A DNA stretch of 48,122 bases, taken from the NCBI GenBank assembly GCA_003445715.1, contig DMCS01000047.1:1-48122 (forward strand). The letters are read 5' to 3'. The notes below the pieces were generated by a model that made no database searches, had not been told where the DNA came from, and was given only the letters and a program-made list of their open reading frames with translations. Positions 37,435 to 44,130 of the stretch are shown here, in pieces. Each line of letters begins with the position of its first letter. Position 1 is the first letter of the stretch. A program made the translations under genes and the position numbers. The stretch is from Candidatus Mesolinea sp. Lineage in GTDB: Bacteria > Chloroflexota > Anaerolineae > Anaerolineales > Anaerolineaceae.

Positions 37435-38118
37435 ATGCTTTACATCGTTGCAACGCCAATTGGAAATTTGGGGGATATCACCTACCGTGCTGTGGAGACC
37501 TTGAAGCAAGTTGACCTTATCGCCAGCGAAGATACACGCAAGACGAGCATTCTGCTCAGGCATTACGGGATTTCCAAGCCGCAAATTGCCTTTCACATGA
37601 TGAATGAGGCAAAAATGACGACCAAACTGCTTGAGCGGCTGAAATCTGGGGAAACGATTGCCTTAGTTACAAACGCCGGCACGCCCGGGATCTCCGATCC
37701 AGGCTATTCATTGGTACATGCTGCTTTAGAGGCTGGCGTTGAGGTAACCTCACTACCGGGGCCCTCGGCGGTGATCACAGCCCTGACCTTAGCTGATTTG
37801 CCATTGCACAGCTTTACTTTTAAAGGTTTTCCACCGCATAAGGAAGGTCCGCGCAAGCGCTTTTTGGAAATGGAGCAAGAGTCCCCACATACTTTGGTTT
37901 TCTATGAGAGTCCTTACCGTTTGTTAGCCTTTTTGCAAGACGCTTTAGAGATTTATGGCGACCGGCGGGCTATCGTGGCTAATGACCTGACCAAGAAATT
38001 TGAGCGGATATATCGTGGTATGCTCAGCCAGATTGCCGAAGAATTAGCTCAAGAGCCCATTCGTGGAGAGTATTGCATTTGTATCGAGGGTCACACATCT
38101 AAAAAGACAGAGGGGTGA
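37435..38118 (+). CDS. rsmI: 16S rRNA (cytidine-1402-2'-O)-methyltransferase
   Basis: RsmI methylates the 2'-OH of C1402 in helix 44 of 16S rRNA, in the ribosomal P site, using SAM. The 227-residue tetrapyrrole-methylase-fold protein has LYIVATPIGNLGDITYRAVETL, ASEDTRKTSILLRHYGI, TNAGTPGISDPGYSLVHAA, SLPGPSAVITAL and TLVFYESPYRLLAFLQD. It is shorter than the E. coli enzyme because the last 50 or so residues are missing. Its 3' end overlaps the convergent transporter gene by 20 bases. Confidence 0.94.
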   Translation: MLYIVATPIGNLGDITYRAVETLKQVDLIASEDTRKTSILLRHYGISKPQIAFHMMNEAKMTTKLLERLKSGETIALVTNAGTPGISDPGYSLVHAALEAGVEVTSLPGPSAVITALTLADLPLHSFTFKGFPPHKEGPRKRFLEMEQESPHTLVFYESPYRLLAFLQDALEIYGDRRAIVANDLTKKFERIYRGMLSQIAEELAQEPIRGEYCICIEGHTSKKTEG

Positions 38119-38827
38119 GGTCTTTTAGGTCTGAATAGGCGTCTACGTTTTCCTCTTTTTTGAGCTTGTTCGTTATCCAGTAGGTCACAGGTGTCATCAT
38201 AACCTCGATGCCAACCTTGAAAAGGTAATTAGTCAGTGTGAGTGTGAGATACAATCCCCATGGGAAGACACCTGTCAGCGAGGCGACTGCAACAAAGATG
38301 GCGGTGTCAACCAACTCTCCGACGATAGTACTGCTAATGGTACGCATCCATAATTGCTGGCCATGGGTGATGTGCTTGAGCAGAGCCATGATGATTGCGT
38401 TGGAAAAACTACCGCCCAGGTAGCCAAGCACACTTGCTACCACGATCCCTCCGGAGCTAATGCCGCCCAGTACGAGGTTATAAGCCTCTTGCCCCACATT
38501 TGCCTGCCAGGTTGCTTCGCCTGGGAGATTCTGGATTAGTAAAAACATTAGGAAGGTGAAAATTAGACCGATAAAGCCGATCCAGATCACGCGGCGCGCA
38601 CGCGCAAACCCATAAACTTCGGTCAGAATATCCCCAAAAATGTATGCAATCGGAAAAAAAACAGTACCGGCATCAAAGGCTAGAGGAATTCCTGCTAAGG
38701 AAACTTTCCAATCGATGATTTTCGCAGAAGAAGCGATGTTACTCAATACCAACACCAGTGTGAAAACTACGGTGATGATATCCAGGTATTTATAGGTGGG
38801 TAGTTGTGATTGTGGATTACTCTCCAT
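38099..38827 (-). CDS. yhhQ: queuosine-precursor transporter (YhhQ/DUF165)
   Basis: YhhQ (QueT-like, DUF165/VUT family) imports 7-deazaguanine precursors such as preQ0, preQ1 or queuine. The 242-residue product has about six membrane segments and family features FFPIAYIFGDILTEVYGFARARRVIW, SFSNAIIMALLKH and the RTISSTIVGELVDTAIF motif. The ATG at 38827 is preferred over the one at 38887, since the longer version would extend into the RsmE remnant. A divergent tgt gene 3.3 kb away could use the imported base. Confidence 0.9.
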   Translation of the reverse strand: MESNPQSQLPTYKYLDIITVVFTLVLVLSNIASSAKIIDWKVSLAGIPLAFDAGTVFFPIAYIFGDILTEVYGFARARRVIWIGFIGLIFTFLMFLLIQNLPGEATWQANVGQEAYNLVLGGISSGGIVVASVLGYLGGSFSNAIIMALLKHITHGQQLWMRTISSTIVGELVDTAIFVAVASLTGVFPWGLYLTLTLTNYLFKVGIEVMMTPVTYWITNKLKKEENVDAYSDLKDLTPLSF

Positions 38828-38854
38828 TGCAGCCAAAGTATAACCCAAACACGG

Positions 38855-38860
38855 TATACT
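38855..38860 (+). promoter_or_regulatory. -10 box just upstream of the RsmE-like remnant
   Basis: TATACT ends seven bases before the ATG at 38868, so a transcript from it would be leaderless. No convincing -35 is seen, so this is tentative. Confidence 0.3.
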
Positions 38861-38867
38861 ATTTGCC

Positions 38868-39215
38868 ATGCCGCACCGCTCCGTCATCGTGCTGGTTGGT
38901 CCTGAAGGGGGCTTTAGTCCGGAGGAGATAGAGCTGGCAGAACGCTATGGATTTACCCAGTTTTCGCTCGGCAGGCGCACGCTGCGCATGGAAACCGCTT
39001 GCTTAGCAGCTTGCGCACTTCTGACTAATTTGTTAGAAAACCAAGTTTACTTTAAAAGTAGGCTACGGCGGGGTAATAAGTTGCGCAGCCGTTTAGGCAG
39101 CGCTTTACCAGCGCCTAAATTGCGTCCCAACTCATCTCGGATAGCTACCACTGTGCCCATTTTGACACCTTCAAGCGGCAACCCGCGCAAATCAGCGCCA
39201 CTCAACCAATCTTGA
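38868..39215 (+). pseudogene. C-terminal remnant of RsmE (16S rRNA m3U1498 methyltransferase)
   Basis: Only the last quarter of RsmE is present. The first 62 residues have the SPOUT knot motifs LVGPEGGFSPEEIELAERYGF and SLGRRTLRMETACLAACALL, where RsmE enzymes bind SAM. The N-terminal PUA-like RNA-binding domain and most of the catalytic domain are missing; an in-frame stop at 38841-38843 and the divergent yhhQ gene leave no room for them. From about base 39050 the frame runs on the antisense of the RsmF-like gene, so the tail is not family sequence. It is most likely a truncated copy, though the motifs are intact and a small protein cannot be excluded. Confidence 0.7.
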
Positions 39216-40528
39216 TAGTATTCATCGGGCAAAACAATTATATTCGCGCTGAATGTATCTCCAAAGCGGCTGACCATTTCGAAAGAAAGCTCCAACTTGC
39301 TCCCTATCAGCTTGCCGAGGGGAAATCCCAGAAAGGCATAAGGCAAACTGCTAAAACGATGAAGGTACTGCTCAGAGATAAGCCAAATCTGTGTACCTCG
39401 TTGATAAAGCGCGCATTGATATTCACTGAGTACCGCTTCACAGTTGAATGCATAAAGGTCTTTGACCTGTTTACACAGCTGCTTGGTTAGGGCAGTGGGG
39501 AGTCTGCACAAACCGGTGTTTACAAACTCCCGCGAAGGCTGTTTAACTTCTATTGTTGGCATTGGGCTAATTTTTATCAAATGAGCAGCAAAGAATCCGT
39601 TTGTTCCTATTAGGTGCGGCCACAGGCGCAAGCTGCCGGCTACCTGTGGATCGAACGCCTTGCCGGCAAAGTGAGTTAAGCCTGGGGCTTGAAGTGTGTT
39701 AGATAAAGTTGGGTCAATTTGGATAACGCCTGGATAAGCTTTGAGGAAAGCATCCAATACTGCCTCGTCTTCTTCTGGGGCGAGCGTGCAGGTAGAATAG
39801 ACAATCTCACCGCCAGTACGCGTGGCAGCGACTGCTGACTCGAGCAGCGCAAGCTGCCGTGCAGCCAAACGTGAGCGCTCATCAGGCGTAATGGGGCGGT
39901 GCGGGTGGCTAGGCGAGGTGCGTAAGCTTTCCATACTACAAGGTGCGTCTAGCAAGACTCGGTCGAAGGTCTCTGGGAACCAAGCACCCCACTTTTCCCC
40001 CGGATAATTGGTGATGACTGTATTGAGCGCGCCCCAGGTTTGGAGCACCACTTTTAACGCGGGTAGTCGGCTGGCGCTGGCGTCGTTCGCAACCACCAAG
40101 TTGTGATCACCGCTGTTATCTACCAATTGCGTGGTCTTTCCGCCTGGGGAGGCAGCCATGTCGAGGGTAAGGCTTTGCGCTGAAGCAGGGGAAAAGAGGG
40201 CTGCCGGCAGCATGGAGGCAGCGTCCTGCAGGTAATAATAGCCAAGCCGATGCTCGATGGTTTGACTGGGGGGAGTATCATAATGCTTAAATTGAAAGCC
40301 GTCTGAATAAAAAGACAAGGGGCAGGTCTCCCATCCATACAAACTTGACCATTTTTCTAGAGCGCGCGCAGGGTTTTTATTTTTGAGCAAGTTGATGCGT
40401 AAAGCAATCTGGGCTGGCTCGTGGATAGTGGTCAACAAGGCTTGATAAGCTTCAGCAGAAAGATAAGGCTTATAGCGCTGCAAGGCAGCTATGCTTGGGT
40501 CAGAAATAGCGTCGGGTGCGGAATTCAT
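39047..40528 (-). CDS. RsmF/NOL1-NOP2-type 16S rRNA m5C methyltransferase
   Basis: Enzymes of this family methylate C5 of a cytosine in rRNA; RsmF of E. coli acts at C1407 of helix 44. The 493-residue product has the SAM motif DMAASPGGKT (123-132) and the two catalytic cysteines, DAPCS (Cys197) and YSTCTLAPEE (Cys247). The C-terminal 200 residues contain PUA-like RsmF features such as PLGKLIGSKLELSF and GLPLEGVKMGTVVAIRDE. The ATG at 40528 overlaps the preceding TGA (ATGA); the frame open to 40771 lies inside the upstream gene. The target base is inferred, and C1407 is most likely. Confidence 0.87.
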   Translation of the reverse strand: MNSAPDAISDPSIAALQRYKPYLSAEAYQALLTTIHEPAQIALRINLLKNKNPARALEKWSSLYGWETCPLSFYSDGFQFKHYDTPPSQTIEHRLGYYYLQDAASMLPAALFSPASAQSLTLDMAASPGGKTTQLVDNSGDHNLVVANDASASRLPALKVVLQTWGALNTVITNYPGEKWGAWFPETFDRVLLDAPCSMESLRTSPSHPHRPITPDERSRLAARQLALLESAVAATRTGGEIVYSTCTLAPEEDEAVLDAFLKAYPGVIQIDPTLSNTLQAPGLTHFAGKAFDPQVAGSLRLWPHLIGTNGFFAAHLIKISPMPTIEVKQPSREFVNTGLCRLPTALTKQLCKQVKDLYAFNCEAVLSEYQCALYQRGTQIWLISEQYLHRFSSLPYAFLGFPLGKLIGSKLELSFEMVSRFGDTFSANIIVLPDEYYQDWLSGADLRGLPLEGVKMGTVVAIRDELGRNLGAGKALPKRLRNLLPRRSLLLK

Positions 40529-41337
40529 GGTTTGTGGATGAAAAATAAAAGTTCGTTGCCAACCTGGATTTGTTTTAACTCCCAAGGCAAGCCGGCAATT
40601 GCTGTATATATCAGCTGGGTATGATAGCTGACAAGCGAATGATGCCCGCGCAAGTCTTCCGTTGGTAGGCTTACGGCAATGAGATTTACCCGTAGGGCTT
40701 GGAAAAAAGCGCGGTTGCACCCTGGAGCGCGTTTTTCGAAACGGTGAGCTTCTTTGAAGAAAAATGCACACTCAGCAGATTGAGTGGGTGGATTAACGAG
40801 AATATCTTGTTGGATGGCATGCGCTGAGGGGTAAAGGAAGGTAAAAAACGTATTAAGGAACTCTATGCGTGGCTGATGGATATCATAAGCGAAGAATTCA
40901 GTTTCGGATGGTAGCGCTAACCAAGGCAGAAGCAACGGGTCCAATGCACAGGCAAGGTCAAGGATGCGATGGGGTGTGCCGATATATGCACGCAGGACCT
41001 GACAAAATGCGGCGATATTGGGCAAACGTTCGCGGGTAGAAGCGTGCTTCTGCATTACGCTGAGTGCCCAGGCTTTCACTTGCTCATTGGTTGGATTCGC
41101 TTGAAAGAATGCCTTCATTTGCTTAGTTTCCTGCGCATAGTCAATTTCATCTAAATAAGAAGCAATCACATTATGCAGCTTTTTGCGGAAGCGCTGGGTG
41201 ATTTCAGCTTTGTTGCCGCCAAGTGCCACTTCTGCTGTGAGCATCTCTTGCAAGATATCCTCGGGGAGGTTAAGTGCGCGATATTTGCGCGAGTTGCGTA
41301 TACGCGCGATTTCCTGCTCAAAATTTGCTCTGTCCAT
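40525..41337 (-). CDS. degenerate FmrO-family (Arm) 16S rRNA methyltransferase paralogue
   Basis: A 270-residue relative of the next gene upstream in the operon, which it follows by three bases. It keeps KHASTRERLPNI (98-109) and LDLACALDPLLLPWL (126-140), plus the helical N-terminal domain of the family. The SAM loop CGLNP has become CALDP and the C-terminal SLGGRSKGM segment has become DLRGHHSLV (228-236). Residues needed for catalysis or SAM binding may therefore be lost. It may be a partner subunit, an RNA-binding accessory or an enzyme with another target. Confidence 0.75.
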   Translation of the reverse strand: MDRANFEQEIARIRNSRKYRALNLPEDILQEMLTAEVALGGNKAEITQRFRKKLHNVIASYLDEIDYAQETKQMKAFFQANPTNEQVKAWALSVMQKHASTRERLPNIAAFCQVLRAYIGTPHRILDLACALDPLLLPWLALPSETEFFAYDIHQPRIEFLNTFFTFLYPSAHAIQQDILVNPPTQSAECAFFFKEAHRFEKRAPGCNRAFFQALRVNLIAVSLPTEDLRGHHSLVSYHTQLIYTAIAGLPWELKQIQVGNELLFFIHKP

Positions 41338-41340
41338 GTT

Positions 41341-42144
41341 TCACCGTGAAAGTAAGAAGGCTATTTCAGTAGGGAAGGTAAAAGCCTCAACCTTGAAGTT
41401 TAGCCCTTCAATCGTGTGGTAAAAAGCAGCGCTATAGTTTGCCGGCATCCCTTTTGACCTCCCGCCTAAGCTTTTGGCTGGGTAGGAGACGAGGATATGC
41501 TCAGCTTGTATGCCCTCAAGCAAGCGTCTGCCTAAGGTTTTATCAATCTGATCCAGCAGCGGTAAGGTCTTCAGGAGGAAAGCCAGTTGCACGCTTTGGC
41601 TTGGTAGACCGCTGGTGAGGTCGCAGGGGAAAGCTTGCCCATTAATTGCGATGCTCTTAAAAAATTCGTTCAAAAAGTCGATCATCGGCTTGAGGACGTC
41701 ACAGGCTAAATATATGCAGTCCTCTCCAATAGGCATCCAAGGTAAAGCTAAAGGATTTAGCCCGCAAGCCAAATCCAAAACGGAGTTTACGGGGCTGATA
41801 CTTGCCAAACAGGTGGTGTAAAAGCTCTCCAGAAAGGGTAAGCGCTCAGCGGTGGAAGCATGCAGGCGCAGCATGCGGAGGCAAAGCTCATGCTTATTTT
41901 GGGCAGGATCCCTAAAAAGCGCACTCCACTGCGCATAGTTAACTTTTGCTGGGAGGTAAGCACCCGTTAGCTGGTGCAGCCGGCTGCGCACTGCCTTGAC
42001 GCAATCCGCAAAATTGGTGCGCTTTTCTAGCTCCTCACTGGCAATGCGTTCAATCAGGCTGGGAGCAATCTGGGCATACTTAGGAGATTTCTGCACAGTT
42101 TCGATCAGTAAGGCGAGCTGCTCTGGGTTAATCTTTGCTTGCAT
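41341..42144 (-). CDS. FmrO/Arm-family 16S rRNA methyltransferase (m7G1405-type)
   Basis: The FmrO family (ArmA, RmtA-H, Sgm, GrmA) methylates N7 of G1405 in helix 44 and blocks 4,6-linked aminoglycosides such as gentamicin and kanamycin. In the 267-residue product, hallmark segments are RLHASTAERLPFLESFY (93-109), SVLDLACGLNPLALPWM (121-137) and VSYPAKSLGGRSKGM (219-233), all intact. The N-terminal 100 residues are the helical substrate-binding domain. Its start lies 17 bases inside the end of tgt. No antibiotic-synthesis or mobile genes are near, so it looks intrinsic. The G1405 target is inferred from family. Confidence 0.88.
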   Translation of the reverse strand: MQAKINPEQLALLIETVQKSPKYAQIAPSLIERIASEELEKRTNFADCVKAVRSRLHQLTGAYLPAKVNYAQWSALFRDPAQNKHELCLRMLRLHASTAERLPFLESFYTTCLASISPVNSVLDLACGLNPLALPWMPIGEDCIYLACDVLKPMIDFLNEFFKSIAINGQAFPCDLTSGLPSQSVQLAFLLKTLPLLDQIDKTLGRRLLEGIQAEHILVSYPAKSLGGRSKGMPANYSAAFYHTIEGLNFKVEAFTFPTEIAFLLSR

Positions 42145-43219
42145 TCCGCAGGCTCTCCATCAGCTGGGTCATAAAGCGCAAGTTGTGTTGGCTTGCCAGT
42201 CGGCTATAAGAAGCATCCTTCATGCGGTATAAATGGTTCAGGTATGCTAAGCTGTAGTGCTGGCATGTCGGGCAATCACAGCCTGGAGAAATTGGTTCAG
42301 CTTTGCGCATATATTCATCATCTCCAATGTAAAGATAGCGAAACCAGTCCGAACCGGCGTTGGGAACTTCTCCCGCTGCACTCAGGGCATACAAACGGCC
42401 ATGGCGGGCATCGCGCGTGGGCAAGGCGCAATCGAATAGCGTATAACCTAAGTGATAACATGTGAAAACATTGAGCGGGTGACCAATCCCAAGGGCATGA
42501 AGCTTATACTGGTTGGGAACGAGCTCACGGGTATAAGCCAGGATATCCGTAAGCAATTGTGACTGGTCATCCAGAGGCCAACCGCCAAACCCGAAACCGT
42601 CGAAGCCAATTTTGAGCAAAGATTCAGCACAACGTTTGCGCAGCTCTGGGTAACCGCCGCCTTGAATAACCGCAAAGAGAAGTGGTCGGTCTTCAGAGGA
42701 GATCTGACGCGCTGTTAATTGTTTTTCATACGTATCTTTGCAGCGCGTTGCCCATGCAATCGTGCGTTGCACGGAGAGCTGCTGCTCTTCAAAGGGGGCA
42801 TCTACATGTGTACAATCATCCAAACAAAAGAGAACATCGGCGCCGTAGCTGAATTGTAACTGAATGCTTTTTTCTGGCGTGAGGATCAACTTACGCGTCG
42901 AACCCTCCGGGCGGATGATTATCCCATTTTCGTTCAGGCTGCCAAATTTAGGGTTTTGACGGATGAGAGAATAAGCCTGGAATCCACCGGAATCGGTCAT
43001 AATCAAGCCATCCCAACCAGAAAAGCGGTGCAATCCACCCATCGTTTGTATTACGGTCGAACCCGGCTTTTGCATCAGGTGGAAGGCGTTCATCATCAAT
43101 CCATGCACGCCGGCTTCATATAAGTCCGCACTCGTGAGGCTGCGCACATAGCCAAAAGTAGCATCAGGAAGGAAAGCTGGCAGCAGCAACGCATGGTGAC
43201 GAACTTGAAGGGGGCTCAT
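42128..43219 (-). CDS. tgt: tRNA-guanine transglycosylase (Tgt) family protein, divergent
   Basis: TGT swaps the wobble guanine of tRNAs with GUN anticodons for a 7-deazaguanine. In the 363-residue product, Asp76 of MTDSGGFQAYSL and nucleophile Asp263 of LFDCALPTRD are present, as are the zinc ligands CDCPTC with His (C314, C316, C319, H345). The base-selectivity loop, usually GGLAVGE in bacteria, is GGWPLDD (212-218), and NTYHL is NAFHL. The ATG at 43219 is four bases after the upstream stop; the longer frame to 43303 overlaps the rsmI-like gene. A non-standard base or substrate is possible. Confidence 0.82.
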   Translation of the reverse strand: MSPLQVRHHALLLPAFLPDATFGYVRSLTSADLYEAGVHGLMMNAFHLMQKPGSTVIQTMGGLHRFSGWDGLIMTDSGGFQAYSLIRQNPKFGSLNENGIIIRPEGSTRKLILTPEKSIQLQFSYGADVLFCLDDCTHVDAPFEEQQLSVQRTIAWATRCKDTYEKQLTARQISSEDRPLLFAVIQGGGYPELRKRCAESLLKIGFDGFGFGGWPLDDQSQLLTDILAYTRELVPNQYKLHALGIGHPLNVFTCYHLGYTLFDCALPTRDARHGRLYALSAAGEVPNAGSDWFRYLYIGDDEYMRKAEPISPGCDCPTCQHYSLAYLNHLYRMKDASYSRLASQHNLRFMTQLMESLRNASKD

Positions 43220-43223
43220 GGTG

Positions 43224-43940
43224 TTAGGTAGGTCTTTTTTGCGGTCGGTCAAGAATGAGGATAAATTCAGCCTTGCGGTTTTGCGTTTTAGCAAGGATTT
43301 CATCGATGGGACCGAGGTAAAGGTGCTCTTCTGGCGTGGTTAAATCGCACGCCAAGAAAACGCTCTGCTTCTTACCAAAGACCTGCTGAACTTCTTGGAG
43401 CAACTTGTGCATTCGGTAAGGCGTATCCATGAACACAAGAGGGTAACTGGCTTGCCTCAGGCGGGAGAGCTTCTTTTGGCGCTGCTCGCTCTTGACAGGG
43501 AGAAAACCGATGAAAAGGAACTCTTCCAAGTCGAATGGGCACACGGAAAGCGCTGCCATCAATGAGGAAGCTCCAGGCAGCGGCGTCACGGGAATGTTCA
43601 TGTCATAAAGCAGCTGCAGGAGCTTTTTGCCCGGGTCAGAGAAAACCGGTGTGCCGCAATCGGAAATCAGCGCTAAGGATTGACCTTGCGCCAGCATTAG
43701 CATGATTTCGTGGACGCGTTCAGCTTCGTTGTGTTCATTCAGCTCGAGCAATGGCTTATCAATGCCAAGGCTTTTGAGCAAGCGTGAGCCATTTTTTCGT
43801 TCTTCACACAGGATGGCATCAACCTGAGCGAGGGTTTCGACTGCACGCGTGGTAATATCGGCGGCGTTGCCGATAGGTATAGCCACAACATAAAGCTTGC
43901 CGGCTGGCTTTGCAGGAGTGGAGTTTGCGTTTAGAGGCAT
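43224..43940 (-). CDS. RsmI-like tetrapyrrole-methylase-fold SAM methyltransferase
   Basis: A divergent second copy of RsmI, 238 residues. It shares LYVVAIPIGNAADITTRAVETL, ISDCGTPVFSDPGKKLL, PLPGASSLMAAL and LVFMDTPYRMHKLL. The block following the SAM region is CEERKNGSRLLKSLGIDKPLLELNEHNE instead of SEDTRKT, a variant also seen in some bacterial paralogues. It may act on C1402 or a nearby site; the other RsmI (37435) is closer to the classical sequence. It is the first gene of the operon with tgt and the FmrO pair, downstream of a palindromic repeat array. Confidence 0.82.
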   Translation of the reverse strand: MPLNANSTPAKPAGKLYVVAIPIGNAADITTRAVETLAQVDAILCEERKNGSRLLKSLGIDKPLLELNEHNEAERVHEIMLMLAQGQSLALISDCGTPVFSDPGKKLLQLLYDMNIPVTPLPGASSLMAALSVCPFDLEEFLFIGFLPVKSEQRQKKLSRLRQASYPLVFMDTPYRMHKLLQEVQQVFGKKQSVFLACDLTTPEEHLYLGPIDEILAKTQNRKAEFILILDRPQKRPT

Positions 43941-43951
43941 AGCTAAGTATG

Positions 43952-43957
43952 ATTATA
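43952..43957 (-). promoter_or_regulatory. -10 box of the rsmI-like/tgt/FmrO operon
   Basis: A perfect TATAAT on the minus strand ends 11 bases before the ATG at 43940, so the leader would be about five bases. Its first two bases are the last two of the palindromic repeat array, which means the -35 position lies inside the array. Confidence 0.65.
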
Positions 43958-44032
43958 CCCTACGGGTACTTTACCCTAGGGTACTTTACCCTACGGGTAC
44001 TTTACCCTACGGGTACTTTACCCTACGGGTAC
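43956..44032. repeat. array of five 15-16 bp palindromic tandem repeats
   Basis: Five copies of TACCCTACGGGTACTT (16 bases; copy 2 is 15 bases with one C missing, making TACCCTAGGGTA a perfect palindrome). Copies start at 43956, 43972, 43987, 44003 and 44019, and the last is cut after GGGTA. Each copy holds inverted arms TACCC/GGGTA. The array lies between divergent genes, the rsmI-like operon (-) and murJ (+), and its left end is fused to the minus-strand -10 box. The sequence CTAAGTAT flanks it on both sides (43943 and 44061). A multi-site operator is the simplest reading. Confidence 0.9.
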
Positions 44033-44130
44033 CATATTCTAAGGTCAGAAAAGAGGCTACCTAAGTATCAAGTCGGATAATTATGGAGATACGTGCCGAG
44101 GTTAAAAATCAACCTTCAAGATGAGGATGA

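Noticed and set aside
40529..40771. Upstream extension of the RsmF-type gene
   Set aside because: It is antiparallel-free but lies in another frame of the FmrO paralogue and is low-complexity; the ATGA overlap marks the true start.
41337..41353. parS-like sequence TGTTTCACCGTGAAAGT
   Set aside because: The parS consensus is TGTTTCACGTGAAACA; this has an extra C in the middle and a mismatched end, and it spans the start of the FmrO paralogue, far from parAB. Treated as chance.
40525..42144. Acquired aminoglycoside-resistance gene on a mobile element
   Set aside because: No transposase, integron, plasmid gene or composition break is seen; the genes are embedded in an rRNA-modification operon.
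43956..44032. CRISPR array reading of the palindromic repeats
   Set aside because: Units are contiguous, 15-16 bases long, with no unique spacers and no cas genes.
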